Part shown: piece after piece, positions 6,015-13,487 of the stretch
How the letters are laid out: each line of letters begins with the position of its first letter
Numbering within the stretch: the stretch's first letter is position 1
The notes under the pieces: model-generated
What the model saw: only the letters and a program-made list of their open reading frames with translations
The model's database searches: none
Told to the model about the DNA's origin: nothing
Translations under genes and position numbers: made by a program
Source: Chloroflexi bacterium RBG_16_56_11
Lineage (GTDB): Bacteria > Chloroflexota > Dehalococcoidia > Dehalococcoidales > RBG-16-60-22
NCBI GenBank assembly: GCA_001796865.1
Contig: MGNQ01000004.1
Coordinates: 1-20,673, forward strand
DNA length: 20,673 bases
Direction of reading: 5' to 3'

Positions 6015-6346
6015 CTCCTGTCCTTCCCATCATTAACTTTCACCCGTTGTCCCCCGCTGTTAAGCTGTTTTCATCGTTAGCCGCCCACCGCTTTATCATT
6101 CGGGCGGTTCCCGGGTCTTTTCGTCCGCGGTCCTCCTGGTTTGTCTTCCGTTCCGGTTCGGTTTGTATCTGGATGATAGCTTCACTTATTATTCCCTAAT
6201 TATTCTTTATGAAATATTAAGGATAACTTTATCCGGTGTTTATATAATTTATGTGGATTTTTATGCGGTGCTGATAAGCTTGGTGAGGATAAGAAAAGAA
6301 AAGTGAATTTGAGTGGCGCCGACTGCATAAAAGGGAGGTAAACAAA
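6015..6346. other. 332-bp spacer with hairpin and inverted repeat
   Basis: No gene is visible. CCGCCC (6081-6086) and GGGCGG (6102-6107) form a 6-bp stem with a 15-nt loop, followed by TTCCCGGGTCTTTT, a possible terminator of the preceding gene. GGATAA-CT-TTATCC (6221-6234) is an inverted repeat just upstream of a TATAAT at 6243-6248, which might be the -10 of the small gene at 6347, though I see no good -35. Confidence 0.35.
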
Positions 6347-6460
6347 ATGCAAAACTTCGTTATCGCCGGGAAAGCCAAGACAGTCTTCCGCCTCATCGAG
6401 ATGAAAGCCAAGCGTGAAGAAGCCGCCAGGAAAGAGAAAAAGCAGAATACTAAAAAATAG
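6347..6460 (+). CDS. 37-residue basic small protein
   Basis: The ATG at 6347 is preceded by GGGAGGTAA, a near-perfect ribosome site 7 nt away. The frame runs 37 codons to TAG: MQNFVIAGKAKTVFRLIEMK, then AKREEAARKEKKQNTKK. The N-terminal half is an amphipathic hydrophobic helix and the C-terminal half is a Lys/Arg/Glu-rich helix. No family is recognised. A strong intrinsic terminator lies 38 bp after the stop, so this is a self-contained short transcription unit. The basic tail could bind nucleic acid or acidic lipids; that is inference. It is easily missed by gene callers because of its size. Confidence 0.6.
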   Translation: MQNFVIAGKAKTVFRLIEMKAKREEAARKEKKQNTKK

Positions 6461-6497
6461 CGCCGCGTATCCGGAAAGGATTTTTCAGGTCTGATAG

Positions 6498-6531
6498 AGT
6501 AGCCGGCTGTAATGGCCGGCTACTGGTTTTT
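6498..6531 (+). terminator. strong intrinsic terminator
   Basis: AGTAGCCGGC (6498-6507) and GCCGGCTACT (6515-6524) form a perfect 10-bp stem with a 7-nt loop, followed by GGTTTTT. It ends the small gene at 6347-6460. The stem overlaps the stop codon of the convergent zinc-ribbon gene, so it may also limit that transcript. Confidence 0.85.
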
Positions 6532-6735
6532 GAATTTATCCTGGAGGGCTTTGACGCTCTGCTGCTTTTCGAATTCTTCCTGGCTGAGCGGTTCGCAGGA
6601 TATCAGCAGGTTGTTCCTGATTACCATCGTGAAAAGCTCATGACAGCTCCAGCACCGGCGGGGACCCTCATAGCTATTACCCACGAAGGAGAGCTTGCTT
6701 TCCGCGTTGCACTTGGGACACTTCATCGTCATCAT
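6520..6735 (-). CDS. small zinc-ribbon protein, unknown function
   Basis: This is a 71-residue protein with two CxxC knuckles: MKCPKCNAESKLSFVG (C6, C9) and RRCWSCHELFTMVI (C28, C31). Together they form a classic zinc ribbon. The C-terminal part is a charged helix (LSQEEFEKQQSVKALQDKF). Start codons at residues 1, 2 and 4 are all possible; AAGGA sits about 9 nt before the first. No enzymatic domain is attached, so a protein- or nucleic-acid-binding role is the most that can be said. It stands between a convergent small gene and the AEC transporter gene, with which it may be co-transcribed. Confidence 0.65.
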   Translation of the reverse strand: MMTMKCPKCNAESKLSFVGNSYEGPRRCWSCHELFTMVIRNNLLISCEPLSQEEFEKQQSVKALQDKFKNQ

Positions 6736-6830
6736 GGTCGCATTCCTTTCGACATCCTGTCTCCCCCGTCTTCATTCGACTTGATTATAACATCCGGAAT
6801 CGTCTGCTGCCAAATATTCCCGTGCTCGTC

Positions 6831-7778
6831 CTAGGACGGGCGGGGGAAGTAGATGTTAAAGAGGAAAAAAACAGCCGGGATGGTCAGCATCGAGGCCACG
6901 AAGCTGGCAAAAACGAACTGCGTGGTAATGGACTTCTTCCCTCCGGCCCGCTCGGTGAGGATCGGCACGCCGGTCACCGGAGGCACCGCCGCCTGGAGCA
7001 GGAACAGCAGGGCGATGTTATAGCTCGGTTTGAGGAGCGCCGCCACCCCGATGAATGCCAGCGGGAACACGATATTTTTCATGATGATGAATTTGGTTAT
7101 TTCCGAGAGGTAGATTTTACCCCTTTGCTGGAAGTCCAGATAGAGGCTGCCGCCCAGTATTATCATGACCAGGGGCAGGGCCATGGCCCCCAGGATTTGA
7201 AAGATGTCGATGAGGAAGTCCGGGAGATAGTCCTGCCATTTCATCATCTGTATTACGATGGCGATAATCGTGGCGATGAGAATCGGATTGATAATGCGTT
7301 GCCATCTCAAGCTACCGGCTGCTTTCCTGAAAAACAGCTGGTAGGTGCTGAAAAGCAGTGTTGGGTGGAACATGATGAAGATGAAAAGCTGGGCGATGAA
7401 CGGGGTGTCCCGGCCGAAGATACCGCTCAGGATAATCAGCGGGAAAAAGATACCGTTCTGGTAGAACAGGCTGATGCCGAACTCAGCGCGGGGATCCTTG
7501 TTTGAGATGAGGCGCGCCAGCAGCATCAGCGCGAAGGCGATGGCCGTAAAAAGCAGCCACCATAGCGGGAGCTGCCACCAGTTGGGGAACTCCGCCGGCG
7601 TGAAGTTCACCAGGATACTGGCGAAGACGATGCAGGGCAGGGCGATATCTATCGCCAGGGTTGAAAGGAATCCCAGGACGTTCTCCGGCATCGCGTTACG
7701 CCGTGATATCCAGAACCCGATGACGCCGATGCCCAGGAGCACCAGCACCGATTGCAGAACGATTACGAAAATATCCAT
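6831..7778 (-). CDS. AEC-family transporter
   Basis: This is a 315-residue integral membrane protein with about ten hydrophobic segments, beginning at the first residues (MDIFVIVLQSVLVLLGIGVI). It matches the auxin efflux carrier/malate permease (AEC) family in length, in the early DIALPCIVFASI segment, and in the C-terminal half (AVPPVTGVPILTERAGG followed by a last helix pair). Known of the family: secondary transport of organic anions such as malate, or of auxin in plants. The substrate here cannot be told. It begins 29 bp after the tRNA-Leu gene, with no separate promoter visible, so it may be read from the tRNA promoter. No strong ribosome site precedes the ATG. Confidence 0.85.
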   Translation of the reverse strand: MDIFVIVLQSVLVLLGIGVIGFWISRRNAMPENVLGFLSTLAIDIALPCIVFASILVNFTPAEFPNWWQLPLWWLLFTAIAFALMLLARLISNKDPRAEFGISLFYQNGIFFPLIILSGIFGRDTPFIAQLFIFIMFHPTLLFSTYQLFFRKAAGSLRWQRIINPILIATIIAIVIQMMKWQDYLPDFLIDIFQILGAMALPLVMIILGGSLYLDFQQRGKIYLSEITKFIIMKNIVFPLAFIGVAALLKPSYNIALLFLLQAAVPPVTGVPILTERAGGKKSITTQFVFASFVASMLTIPAVFFLFNIYFPRPS

Positions 7779-7807
7779 CTATGTTGCCCGGGGGCGAAAG
7801 GCGGGCC

Positions 7808-7895
7808 TGGTGCCGAAGGTCGGAGTCGAACCGACACGAGAGTTGCCCCTCAACAGTTTTTGAGACTGCCGCGTCTGCCATTCCGCCACTTCGGC
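7808..7895 (-). tRNA. tRNA-Leu (anticodon CAA), CCA encoded
   Basis: On the minus strand the acceptor GCCGAAG pairs with CTTCGGC. The D arm contains TGGCGGAATGGCAGACGC, typical of class II tRNA-Leu. The anticodon loop CTCAAAA gives anticodon CAA (codon UUG). A long variable arm (TTGAGGGGCAACTCTCG) is present, and the T arm contains GGTTCGACTCC. The discriminator is A, and CCA is encoded at 7810-7808. Confidence 0.95.
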
Positions 7896-7905
7896 ACGCT
7901 ACCCT

Positions 7906-7934
7906 ATTCTATGAGAAAAGAGTGGTGAGCGCAA
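7906..7934 (-). promoter_or_regulatory. promoter of tRNA-Leu
   Basis: Minus strand: TTGCGC (7934-7929), a 17-bp spacer and TAGAAT (7911-7906), 10 bp before the tRNA 5' end. Spacing is ideal. Confidence 0.7.
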
Positions 7935-7981
7935 GAAGACCTTTTACTTATTCCCGGCTGGTGTAAAAACGGCCGTTAACG

Positions 7982-8076
7982 CCCTGCGACAGGCTCAGGG
8001 AGAGCGGAACTTGCCGCCGCTCATGGTGGGACCTCGGCGTGAGCTCGGTCGAACGCCGGTCGAACCATGGCGGCAG
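7982..8076. repeat. REP-like intergenic palindromes
   Basis: CCCTGCGACAGGCTCAGGG (7982-8000) and GAGCTCGGTCGAAC (8041-8054) resemble the widespread short repeat of the form CCTTCGACAAGCTCAGG. The flanks GCCGC...ATGGT (from 8014) and ACCATGGCGGC (8064-8074) can pair imperfectly around it. Only one cluster is visible here. No gene is seen in 7935-8105. Confidence 0.4.
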
Positions 8077-8105
8077 GAATGAAGACTATTTAGATATCAA
8101 AGCTG

Positions 8106-8147
8106 GCAACCCAAGATTGAGTAGAACCCGGTAAGTTTTTGGGTTGC
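8106..8147. promoter_or_regulatory. 9-bp inverted repeat upstream of the DinB-like gene
   Basis: GCAACCCAA (8106-8114) and TTGGGTTGC (8139-8147) are perfect complements separated by 24 nt. The right arm overlaps a weak -35 candidate TTGCGT (8144-8149), with TATAAA at 8165-8170. It could be an operator or, if transcribed, a leader hairpin. Confidence 0.4.
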
Positions 8148-8214
8148 GTAACCGCGGTCATTATTATAAACTTCAAATGGATTGCCATCCTTACCATTCG
8201 AGGAGGTTACCTTC

Positions 8215-8751
8215 ATGAAAGTCAACGACCTCATAGCTAAATCCCTGGAAGAAAGCCGGGATTATATCGGTGAGGCCATCAAGGGCCTGACCGGAGAAGA
8301 GTTGGCCTGGAAACCTCGGCCCCATAGCAACAGCATCGCCTTCCTTCTCTGGCACGTGGCCCGCGTCGAAGACCTGTGGATTAACCGGGTGCTCCTGGCG
8401 GAGAAGGATATTTACGAGACCGGCTGCTGGTATAAGAAGTTCGGCACCCCGCCCGGTGATACCGGTTTCGGCTACGACGTGGATAAGCTGACTACCTGGC
8501 GTGTCCCCGGGCTCGATTTGTTATTGGCCTACGCTGCCGCTGTCCGTGAAAAAACGTTATCATACCTGAAATCAGTCACCGCCGGAATGCTCGATACCGA
8601 GAGAGACTTCGGCTGGCGGAAAGGCACGACCGGCACAGCGCTTTCACACCTCGTGACCGAGGTCGCCGAGCACTCGGGCCAGATAGGTTATATCCGGGGT
8701 ATCATCAAAGGCATCGCGCCGCCCCCTCCGCCCCCGCCGCCGAAAACTTAA
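8215..8751 (+). CDS. DinB-fold protein with polyproline tail
   Basis: The protein has 178 residues. The start at 8215 is chosen because GAGGAGG lies 9 nt upstream; the in-frame ATG at 8182 has no such site. The four-helix DinB/YfiT-like fold is indicated by IAFLLWHVARVEDLWINRVL (H47) and by the C-terminal helix SHLVTEVAEHSGQIGYIRGI (H145, H153), the usual metal ligands. Known of the family: divalent-metal-dependent proteins, some of them thiol transferases, many of unknown role, often induced by DNA damage or stress. The protein ends with eight consecutive prolines and KT, an unusual tail that should stall ribosomes without EF-P. It is monocistronic. Confidence 0.85.
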   Translation: MKVNDLIAKSLEESRDYIGEAIKGLTGEELAWKPRPHSNSIAFLLWHVARVEDLWINRVLLAEKDIYETGCWYKKFGTPPGDTGFGYDVDKLTTWRVPGLDLLLAYAAAVREKTLSYLKSVTAGMLDTERDFGWRKGTTGTALSHLVTEVAEHSGQIGYIRGIIKGIAPPPPPPPPKT

Positions 8752-8827
8752 CATAACTCTAAATACGAATCACGCTTGCTTAGCTTCGAATCGTTTCCCA
8801 AAACAATATTGGGCTTTTCTCGCGCCT

Positions 8828-8856
8828 TTTACATAAGTAGCTATTATTGCTAAAAT
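8828..8856 (+). promoter_or_regulatory. promoter of the leuS operon
   Basis: TTTACA (8828-8833), a 17-bp spacer and TAAAAT (8851-8856). The implied leader before leuS is only about 45 nt, too short for a T-box or another long riboswitch. Confidence 0.65.
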
Positions 8857-8877
8857 GGACTGCGAGGCGGTGAAGGT

Positions 8878-8901
8878 ATGCCCGACAGGGTAAATGGGTA
8901 G
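8878..8901 (+). CDS. possible 7-codon leader peptide before leuS
   Basis: ATG at 8878 reads MPDRVNG and stops at TAG 8899-8901, 5 nt before the leuS ATG. It has a better ribosome site (GAGGCGGTGAAGG) than leuS itself, whose ATG is preceded by GGGTAGATGGT. Translation of leuS could be coupled to it. No leucine codons are present, so this is not a classic attenuation peptide. It could also be chance. Confidence 0.25.
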   Translation: MPDRVNG

Positions 8902-8906
8902 ATGGT

Positions 8907-11777
8907 ATGGTAGAAAGATACGAACCCCCGGCGATAGAAAAGAAGTGGCAGGCCCGTTGGGACGAAGACAGGTTGTATCAGGTCAGGGACGAAGAACCCC
9001 GGCCCAAGTGGTACGCCCTGACCATGTTCCCCTATACCTCCGGCGACCTTCACATCGGGCACTGGTATAACTACGCCCCGGCGGATGTCCACGCCCGCTA
9101 CAAGCGGATGAGGGGCTTCAACGTCCTTCACCCCATGGGCTTCGACGCCTTCGGGCTGCCGGCCGAGAATGCCGCCATCAATCGTGGCGTCCATCCCTTC
9201 ACCTGGACGATGCAGAACATCGAGAACATGCGCCGGCAGCTCAAGAGCATCGGCGCCATTTACGACTGGGACCGCGAGGTTATCACCTGCCTGCCGGATT
9301 ACTATAAATGGACCCAGTGGTTCTTCATTAAGCTGTTCGAAAACGGCCTGGCCTACCGCGGCCTCGCCCCGGTCAACTGGTGTCCCCGGTGCCAGGTCGT
9401 CCTCGCCAACGAGCAGGTCGAGAGCGGCCGGTGCTGGCGCTGCGAGTCCGATGTCGTCCGTCGCGAACTTGAGCAGTGGCTTTTCCGTATCACGAAGTAC
9501 GCCGATGAACTCCTGGATTTCAACGGCATCGACTGGCCGGAGCGCATCAAGATAATGCAGCGAAACTGGATTGGTAAAAGCTCTGGCATGGAGATATCTT
9601 TCGGGCTGGACCATCCCGGCGTGGCGGAAAAAGAGATAAAGGTCTTCACCACCCGCCCGGATACCGTCTTTGGCGTCACCTTCATGGTGCTGGCGCCGGA
9701 GCACCCGCTGGTATCGAAAATCACCGCCCCGGAGAAGAAAAAAGAGGTCGGGGCTTACGTCGCCCGGTCGCAACGGCTGACCGATATCGAACGCCTCTCC
9801 ACCGAGAAGGAGAAGGACGGCGTTTTCACCGGGGCCTATTGTGTCAACCGCCTCAACGACACGAAGGTGCCCATCTGGATTGCCGACTATGTCCTCCAGA
9901 GCTACGGCACCGGGGCGGTCATGGCCGTGCCTGCCCATGATGAGCGAGACTTTGCTTTCGCGCTAAAGTACGGCATCCCCATCATCCCGGTCATCGAACC
10001 CCCTGACGGAATTGTTAAAAGTTTTGCTTTCCCGGACACCATGAAGGAGGGGTTCGAGGAAGAGCTGAAAATGTCCGGTTTCGAGTATAAAGCGGCGGAA
10101 ATCGGCGGACAGTTCGTTACCCTGCACGACGAGGCCCAGGTAAAAAAGTATATCCAGCTCATGAAGGCTTATCTCAAGCCGGATAACTGGAACGACATCA
10201 TCGGCTCTCCCTGGCTCTTTTTCTTTTCCGGCAAGACCGGTATCGAAACGATAGCGCTGGACTCTATAGAGTCAGAAGCCGAGATTCTAAAACGCTGCAA
10301 AGCGATAGAACCGAACGTGCGCAACTGCCGGACCGCCGTCGAGATGCTGAATAATTGCGAATTCTACCGCGACAGGCTCTTTCATGCCGAATACGGCCGG
10401 ATGATACACTCCGGACGGTTCACCGGCAACCGGGACGGCGTCAATGCCGTCTCCGCCTACCTGGAGGAAAAGGGGTGGGGCAGGCGGACGGTCAGCTACC
10501 GCATCCGCGATTGGCTTATCTCCCGCCAGCGCTACTGGGGCGCTCCTATACCCATGATTTACTGCGAGAAATGCGGTATCGTGCCGGTGCCGGAGAAAGA
10601 CCTGCCCGTGCTCTTGCCGGAAACCGCCGAGTTCCGGCCCACCGGGGAATCACCGCTGAAATACAATGATAGCTTCGTGAACACGAACTGCCCGAAGTGC
10701 GGCGGACCGGCCAGGCGGGAGACGGACACCATCGACGGTTTTATGTGCTCCTGCTGGTATTTCCTGCGCTACGCCAGCCCGCAATATGAAAAGGCCGCCT
10801 TCGACCCCGCGAAGGTCAAACGCTGGCTGCCGGTGGATTTCTATACCGGCGGCGCGGAGCACGCCGTCATGCACCTCCTCTATGCCCGGTTTTTTACCAA
10901 GGCCATTCAAGACATGGGACTGGTTGACTTTAGTGAGCCGTTTACCCGCCTCTTCAATCAGGGCATCATCATCTCCGGCCATCAGAAGATGAGCAAGTCC
11001 AGAGGCAACGTAGTCAATCCGGACGAATATGTCGCCGAGCTGGGGGTGGATACAGTGCGCGCCTACATGATGTTCATCGCCCCCTGGGAGCAGGGTGGGG
11101 AGTGGGACGATAGCGGCATCAGCGGCATCAGTCGGTGGCTGCACCGGGTCTGGGACCTGGCAGTCGAAAACTATCATTCCTTGAATAATCAGGAGGATCA
11201 AGAGCTTATACGACTGACCCACCAGACGGTGAAAAAAGTCACCGAAGATATTGAAAAAATCCGTTTCAACACCATGGTGGCGGCGCTGATGGAGTTTTCC
11301 AATCACCTGTCCCGGATGAAAAAAGCCGGCAGCGTTTCCGCGGTCGCCTGGCAGTCCTCCTTGAAGACGTTGCTCCTGCTCCTGGCACCCACTGCCCCTC
11401 ACCTGGCCGAAGAGCTCTGGCACCGGTATGGATACCAGTACAGCATCCATAACCAGCCGTGGCCGCAGTGGGATGAGGCACTGGTGACGCGCGATGAGTT
11501 TACTCTGGTTGTGCAGGTCAATGGCAAAGTGCGCGATCGCCTGCTAGTGCCTGCATCTACCACCGAGGTTCAGGCCATGCAGATGGCTGCTGGGTCTACG
11601 CAGGTACAGTCATACTTGGCCGGGAGAGAAATCTCTAAAAGAATATACGTGCCAGGTAAGCTCGTCAATTTCGTGCTAAGTAAACCGGGAGTCCAAGAGG
11701 GGCACAGCCCCTCTTCACCTCATTCCCCCTCTCCTTCCCAAGGAGAGGGGGATAAAGGGGGAGAGGTCAAACCATGA
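8907..11777 (+). CDS. leuS: leucyl-tRNA synthetase
   Basis: This 956-residue enzyme charges tRNA-Leu in the cytoplasm. It is a class I synthetase with HIGH (residues 49-52) and KMSKS (694-698). The zinc-knuckle cysteines CPRC (159-162) and CWRC follow, then the CP1 editing domain with TTRPDTVFGVTFMVLAPEHP and HDERDFAFA. The catalytic return is WLISRQRYWGAPIP and the C-terminus is VVQVNGKVRDRLLVPA and YVPGKLVNFVL. There is no leucine-specific insertion before KMSKS. Two oddities make it longer than usual. One is an insertion of about 110 residues (about 373-487) between the editing domain and the catalytic core. The other is a 31-residue tail (926-956) read from an intergenic-type palindromic repeat. 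It heads the leuS-proC-cvpA operon and overlaps proC by ATGA. Confidence 0.97.
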   Translation: MVERYEPPAIEKKWQARWDEDRLYQVRDEEPRPKWYALTMFPYTSGDLHIGHWYNYAPADVHARYKRMRGFNVLHPMGFDAFGLPAENAAINRGVHPFTWTMQNIENMRRQLKSIGAIYDWDREVITCLPDYYKWTQWFFIKLFENGLAYRGLAPVNWCPRCQVVLANEQVESGRCWRCESDVVRRELEQWLFRITKYADELLDFNGIDWPERIKIMQRNWIGKSSGMEISFGLDHPGVAEKEIKVFTTRPDTVFGVTFMVLAPEHPLVSKITAPEKKKEVGAYVARSQRLTDIERLSTEKEKDGVFTGAYCVNRLNDTKVPIWIADYVLQSYGTGAVMAVPAHDERDFAFALKYGIPIIPVIEPPDGIVKSFAFPDTMKEGFEEELKMSGFEYKAAEIGGQFVTLHDEAQVKKYIQLMKAYLKPDNWNDIIGSPWLFFFSGKTGIETIALDSIESEAEILKRCKAIEPNVRNCRTAVEMLNNCEFYRDRLFHAEYGRMIHSGRFTGNRDGVNAVSAYLEEKGWGRRTVSYRIRDWLISRQRYWGAPIPMIYCEKCGIVPVPEKDLPVLLPETAEFRPTGESPLKYNDSFVNTNCPKCGGPARRETDTIDGFMCSCWYFLRYASPQYEKAAFDPAKVKRWLPVDFYTGGAEHAVMHLLYARFFTKAIQDMGLVDFSEPFTRLFNQGIIISGHQKMSKSRGNVVNPDEYVAELGVDTVRAYMMFIAPWEQGGEWDDSGISGISRWLHRVWDLAVENYHSLNNQEDQELIRLTHQTVKKVTEDIEKIRFNTMVAALMEFSNHLSRMKKAGSVSAVAWQSSLKTLLLLLAPTAPHLAEELWHRYGYQYSIHNQPWPQWDEALVTRDEFTLVVQVNGKVRDRLLVPASTTEVQAMQMAAGSTQVQSYLAGREISKRIYVPGKLVNFVLSKPGVQEGHSPSSPHSPSPSQGEGDKGGEVKP
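11725..11751. repeat. 12-bp palindromic repeat inside the leuS 3' end
   Basis: CCCCCTCTCCTT (11725-11736) and AAGGAGAGGGGG (11740-11751) are perfect arms around CCC. The element and the surrounding low-complexity CCCTCTTCACC...GGGGGAGAGG stretch look like a mobile-type intergenic repeat, yet it lies in the leuS frame and supplies most of the LeuRS tail. In mRNA the hairpin ends 22 nt before the proC start. Confidence 0.75.
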
Positions 11778-12574
11778 AAATAGCCTTCATTGGCGGCGGG
11801 ACTATGGGCGAGGCCATCCTGGCAGCGCTGCTGGAGAAGAAACGTATCATACCTTCCAGCGTCTGTATCAGCGATGTTAGTAAAGAGCGCCGCGACTATA
11901 TCTCCGGGCGGTACGGAGTACTCGTGACGGATGACAATAAAAAAGCTACAGAGGGTAAAGATGTCATCGTCCTGGCCATCAAGCCGCAGCAGTTCGGAGA
12001 TGTACTGAGCGACCTCAAAGGCAGCCTGCTATCCTCCCAGGTCGTTATCTCCATCGCCGCCGGGATAAGGATTCAGACCATGACGCGTGGCCTGGGCCAT
12101 TCGCGGGTGGTGCGTGCCATGCCTAACACCCCGGCGCAAATCGGCCAGGGCATTACCGGCTGGACGGCCACCCCTGGCGTCACTGACCTCCAGAAAGAAC
12201 ACACTCGGACTGTCCTCACCGCTATGGGTAAAGAGATATACTTTCAAAAAGAAGAGTCGCTGGATATGGTCACTGCTATTAGCGGCAGCGGTCCGGCTTA
12301 TTTCTTTTTCTTTGCTGAGGCTTTAACCGCCGCGGCGGTGAATATCGGATTGTCACCCGAAGATGCCGGTGAGCTGATCTTGCAGACGATGCTGGGCGCC
12401 GCCCGCCTGCTGGAAAAGTCCGCTAAACCACCCGCTGAGCTGCGCCGCAACGTTACCTCGAAAAGCGGCACCACGGAGCGGGCGATCCAGGTATTTGAAG
12501 CAGGGGGGTTCAACCATATCGTTGACGCCGCCGTCAAAGCGGCTTTAGAAAGGGCTAAAGAGCTGGGAGGTTGA
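11774..12574 (+). CDS. proC: pyrroline-5-carboxylate reductase
   Basis: This is a 266-residue enzyme for the last step of proline synthesis: NAD(P)H-dependent reduction of pyrroline-5-carboxylate. The N-terminal Rossmann motif is FIGGGTMGEAILAALL (residues 5-20). VRAMPNTPAQIGQGITGW and SGSGPAYFFFFAEAL are the family signatures, and the C-terminal LRRNVTSKSGTTERAI motif forms the substrate and dimer region. The length is typical. The start ATG overlaps the leuS stop (ATGA), with GGGGGAGAGG as ribosome site just outside the upstream hairpin. Translation is probably coupled to leuS. Confidence 0.96.
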   Translation: MKIAFIGGGTMGEAILAALLEKKRIIPSSVCISDVSKERRDYISGRYGVLVTDDNKKATEGKDVIVLAIKPQQFGDVLSDLKGSLLSSQVVISIAAGIRIQTMTRGLGHSRVVRAMPNTPAQIGQGITGWTATPGVTDLQKEHTRTVLTAMGKEIYFQKEESLDMVTAISGSGPAYFFFFAEALTAAAVNIGLSPEDAGELILQTMLGAARLLEKSAKPPAELRRNVTSKSGTTERAIQVFEAGGFNHIVDAAVKAALERAKELGG

Positions 12575-12575
12575 T

Positions 12576-13067
12576 ATGAACTGGCTGGATATCGTTGTTC
12601 TCGTGGTCATCGCCGTTGCCGCCGTTATCGGCATCAAAATAGGGATAATCAAGGTCCTTTTCACCGTGGTCGGGATAGTCGTCGGCATTGTCCTGGCCGG
12701 TCGGTTTTCCGGGAGGTTGGGAGACGCAATGTCCTTCATCTCTGATCCCGAAACCGCCAGGGCCATCGCCTTTGCGATTATCCTGATAATCGTCCTGCTG
12801 ATATCGGCCATACTGGCGGCGGTGCTGAGTAAAATTGTCTCGGCGATTTTGCTCGGCTGGGTGAACCGTATCGGGGGCGGCGTCCTCGGTCTTATTCTGG
12901 GGTTCCTCTTCTGCGCTGCCCTGCTGACGATGTGGGTCAACTACCTGGGTGCCGGTAATGCCGTTTCCGGGTCCTTCCTGGCCCGTTTCCTGTTGGACAA
13001 ATTTCCCATCGTCCTCGGCCTGTTGCCCGCCGAATTCGATTCGGTCCGCTCCTTTTTCCGGGACTAG
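12576..13067 (+). CDS. CvpA-family membrane protein
   Basis: This is a 163-residue protein with four hydrophobic segments: LDIVVLVVIAVAAVIGIKIG, VLFTVVGIVVGIVLAG, AIAFAIILIIVLLISAILAA, and IGGGVLGLILGFLFCAALL. The order and the NWLDIVVLVV opening match the CvpA (colicin V production) family. Known of the family: inner-membrane proteins linked to envelope stress tolerance and, in E. coli, colicin V production; the mechanism is unclear. It starts one base after the proC stop, with GGGAGGT as ribosome site inside the proC end, so it is the third gene of the operon. The 160-bp spacer after it, before the convergent ferredoxin gene, holds no clear terminator. Confidence 0.85.
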   Translation: MNWLDIVVLVVIAVAAVIGIKIGIIKVLFTVVGIVVGIVLAGRFSGRLGDAMSFISDPETARAIAFAIILIIVLLISAILAAVLSKIVSAILLGWVNRIGGGVLGLILGFLFCAALLTMWVNYLGAGNAVSGSFLARFLLDKFPIVLGLLPAEFDSVRSFFRD

Positions 13068-13228
13068 AAGAAACCGTATTCACGCTGGACACGGTCAAGA
13101 GAAAAACGCCAGCAGCCGATCTCTGGATGAAGGTCGCTCTTGAAAGACAACAACGCCAGTGTGGATTTCCGGGCAGGTGTACCGGCGTCATTTTAAACGG
13201 TTGGGTCTTTGGGTTGTCCTTTTCGGCG

Positions 13229-13438
13229 TTATTTTTTCCTGGGGTGGGCCGGGTCAGGCTGGGGCGCATCGACCGGGCAGATTTCGGCGCACTTGGACGA
13301 ATCGAAATATCCCACACACTCCACGCACTTGCTGGGGTCGATGATGTACTTCGTTTCTCCCTCGGTGATGGCGTGTACCGGGCACTCGGGCTCACAGGCT
13401 CCGCAGCTGATGCACTCGTCCGTAATCTTGTAGGCCAT
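13229..13438 (-). CDS. 2[4Fe-4S] ferredoxin
   Basis: This is a 69-residue ferredoxin. The first cluster motif is CISCGACEPECPVHAI; the second is CVECVGYFDSSKCAEICPVD, with eight residues between its second and third cysteines. The spaced second motif marks the YfhL/Allochromatium-type ferredoxins, which carry one unusually low-potential cluster. I start at MAYKITDE (13438) because AGGAGGT precedes it; the longer open frame upstream is antisense-like sequence within the coaD end. It lies 49 bp after coaD in the rsmD-coaD group, a frequent neighbour arrangement. Its electron partner is not in the window. Confidence 0.92.
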   Translation of the reverse strand: MAYKITDECISCGACEPECPVHAITEGETKYIIDPSKCVECVGYFDSSKCAEICPVDAPQPDPAHPRKK

Positions 13439-13487
13439 CCGGTTTACCTCCTGATTTTTCCTCGAATAACGCTGAGCGGGGTCGTGA

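Noticed and set aside
6822..7505. 227-codon plus-strand open frame, very rich in charged residues
   Set aside because: It is the mirror of the AEC transporter gene; the charged composition is what the antisense of hydrophobic membrane codons gives.
8857..8906. T-box or other riboswitch upstream of leuS
   Set aside because: The promoter at 8828-8856 leaves a leader of only about 45 nt with no T-box motif or terminator.
8850..9938. 362-codon minus-strand open frame
   Set aside because: It is antisense to leuS, whose frame has unmistakable synthetase motifs. Long antisense frames are expected in GC-rich coding DNA, and the translation matches no family.
10023..10379. Frameshift or assembly error as the cause of the LeuRS insertion
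   Set aside because: The frame stays open with canonical sequence on both sides, and codon use looks coding, so an in-frame insertion is more likely.
10650..11450. 266-codon minus-strand open frame
   Set aside because: It is antisense to the second half of leuS, with no family features.
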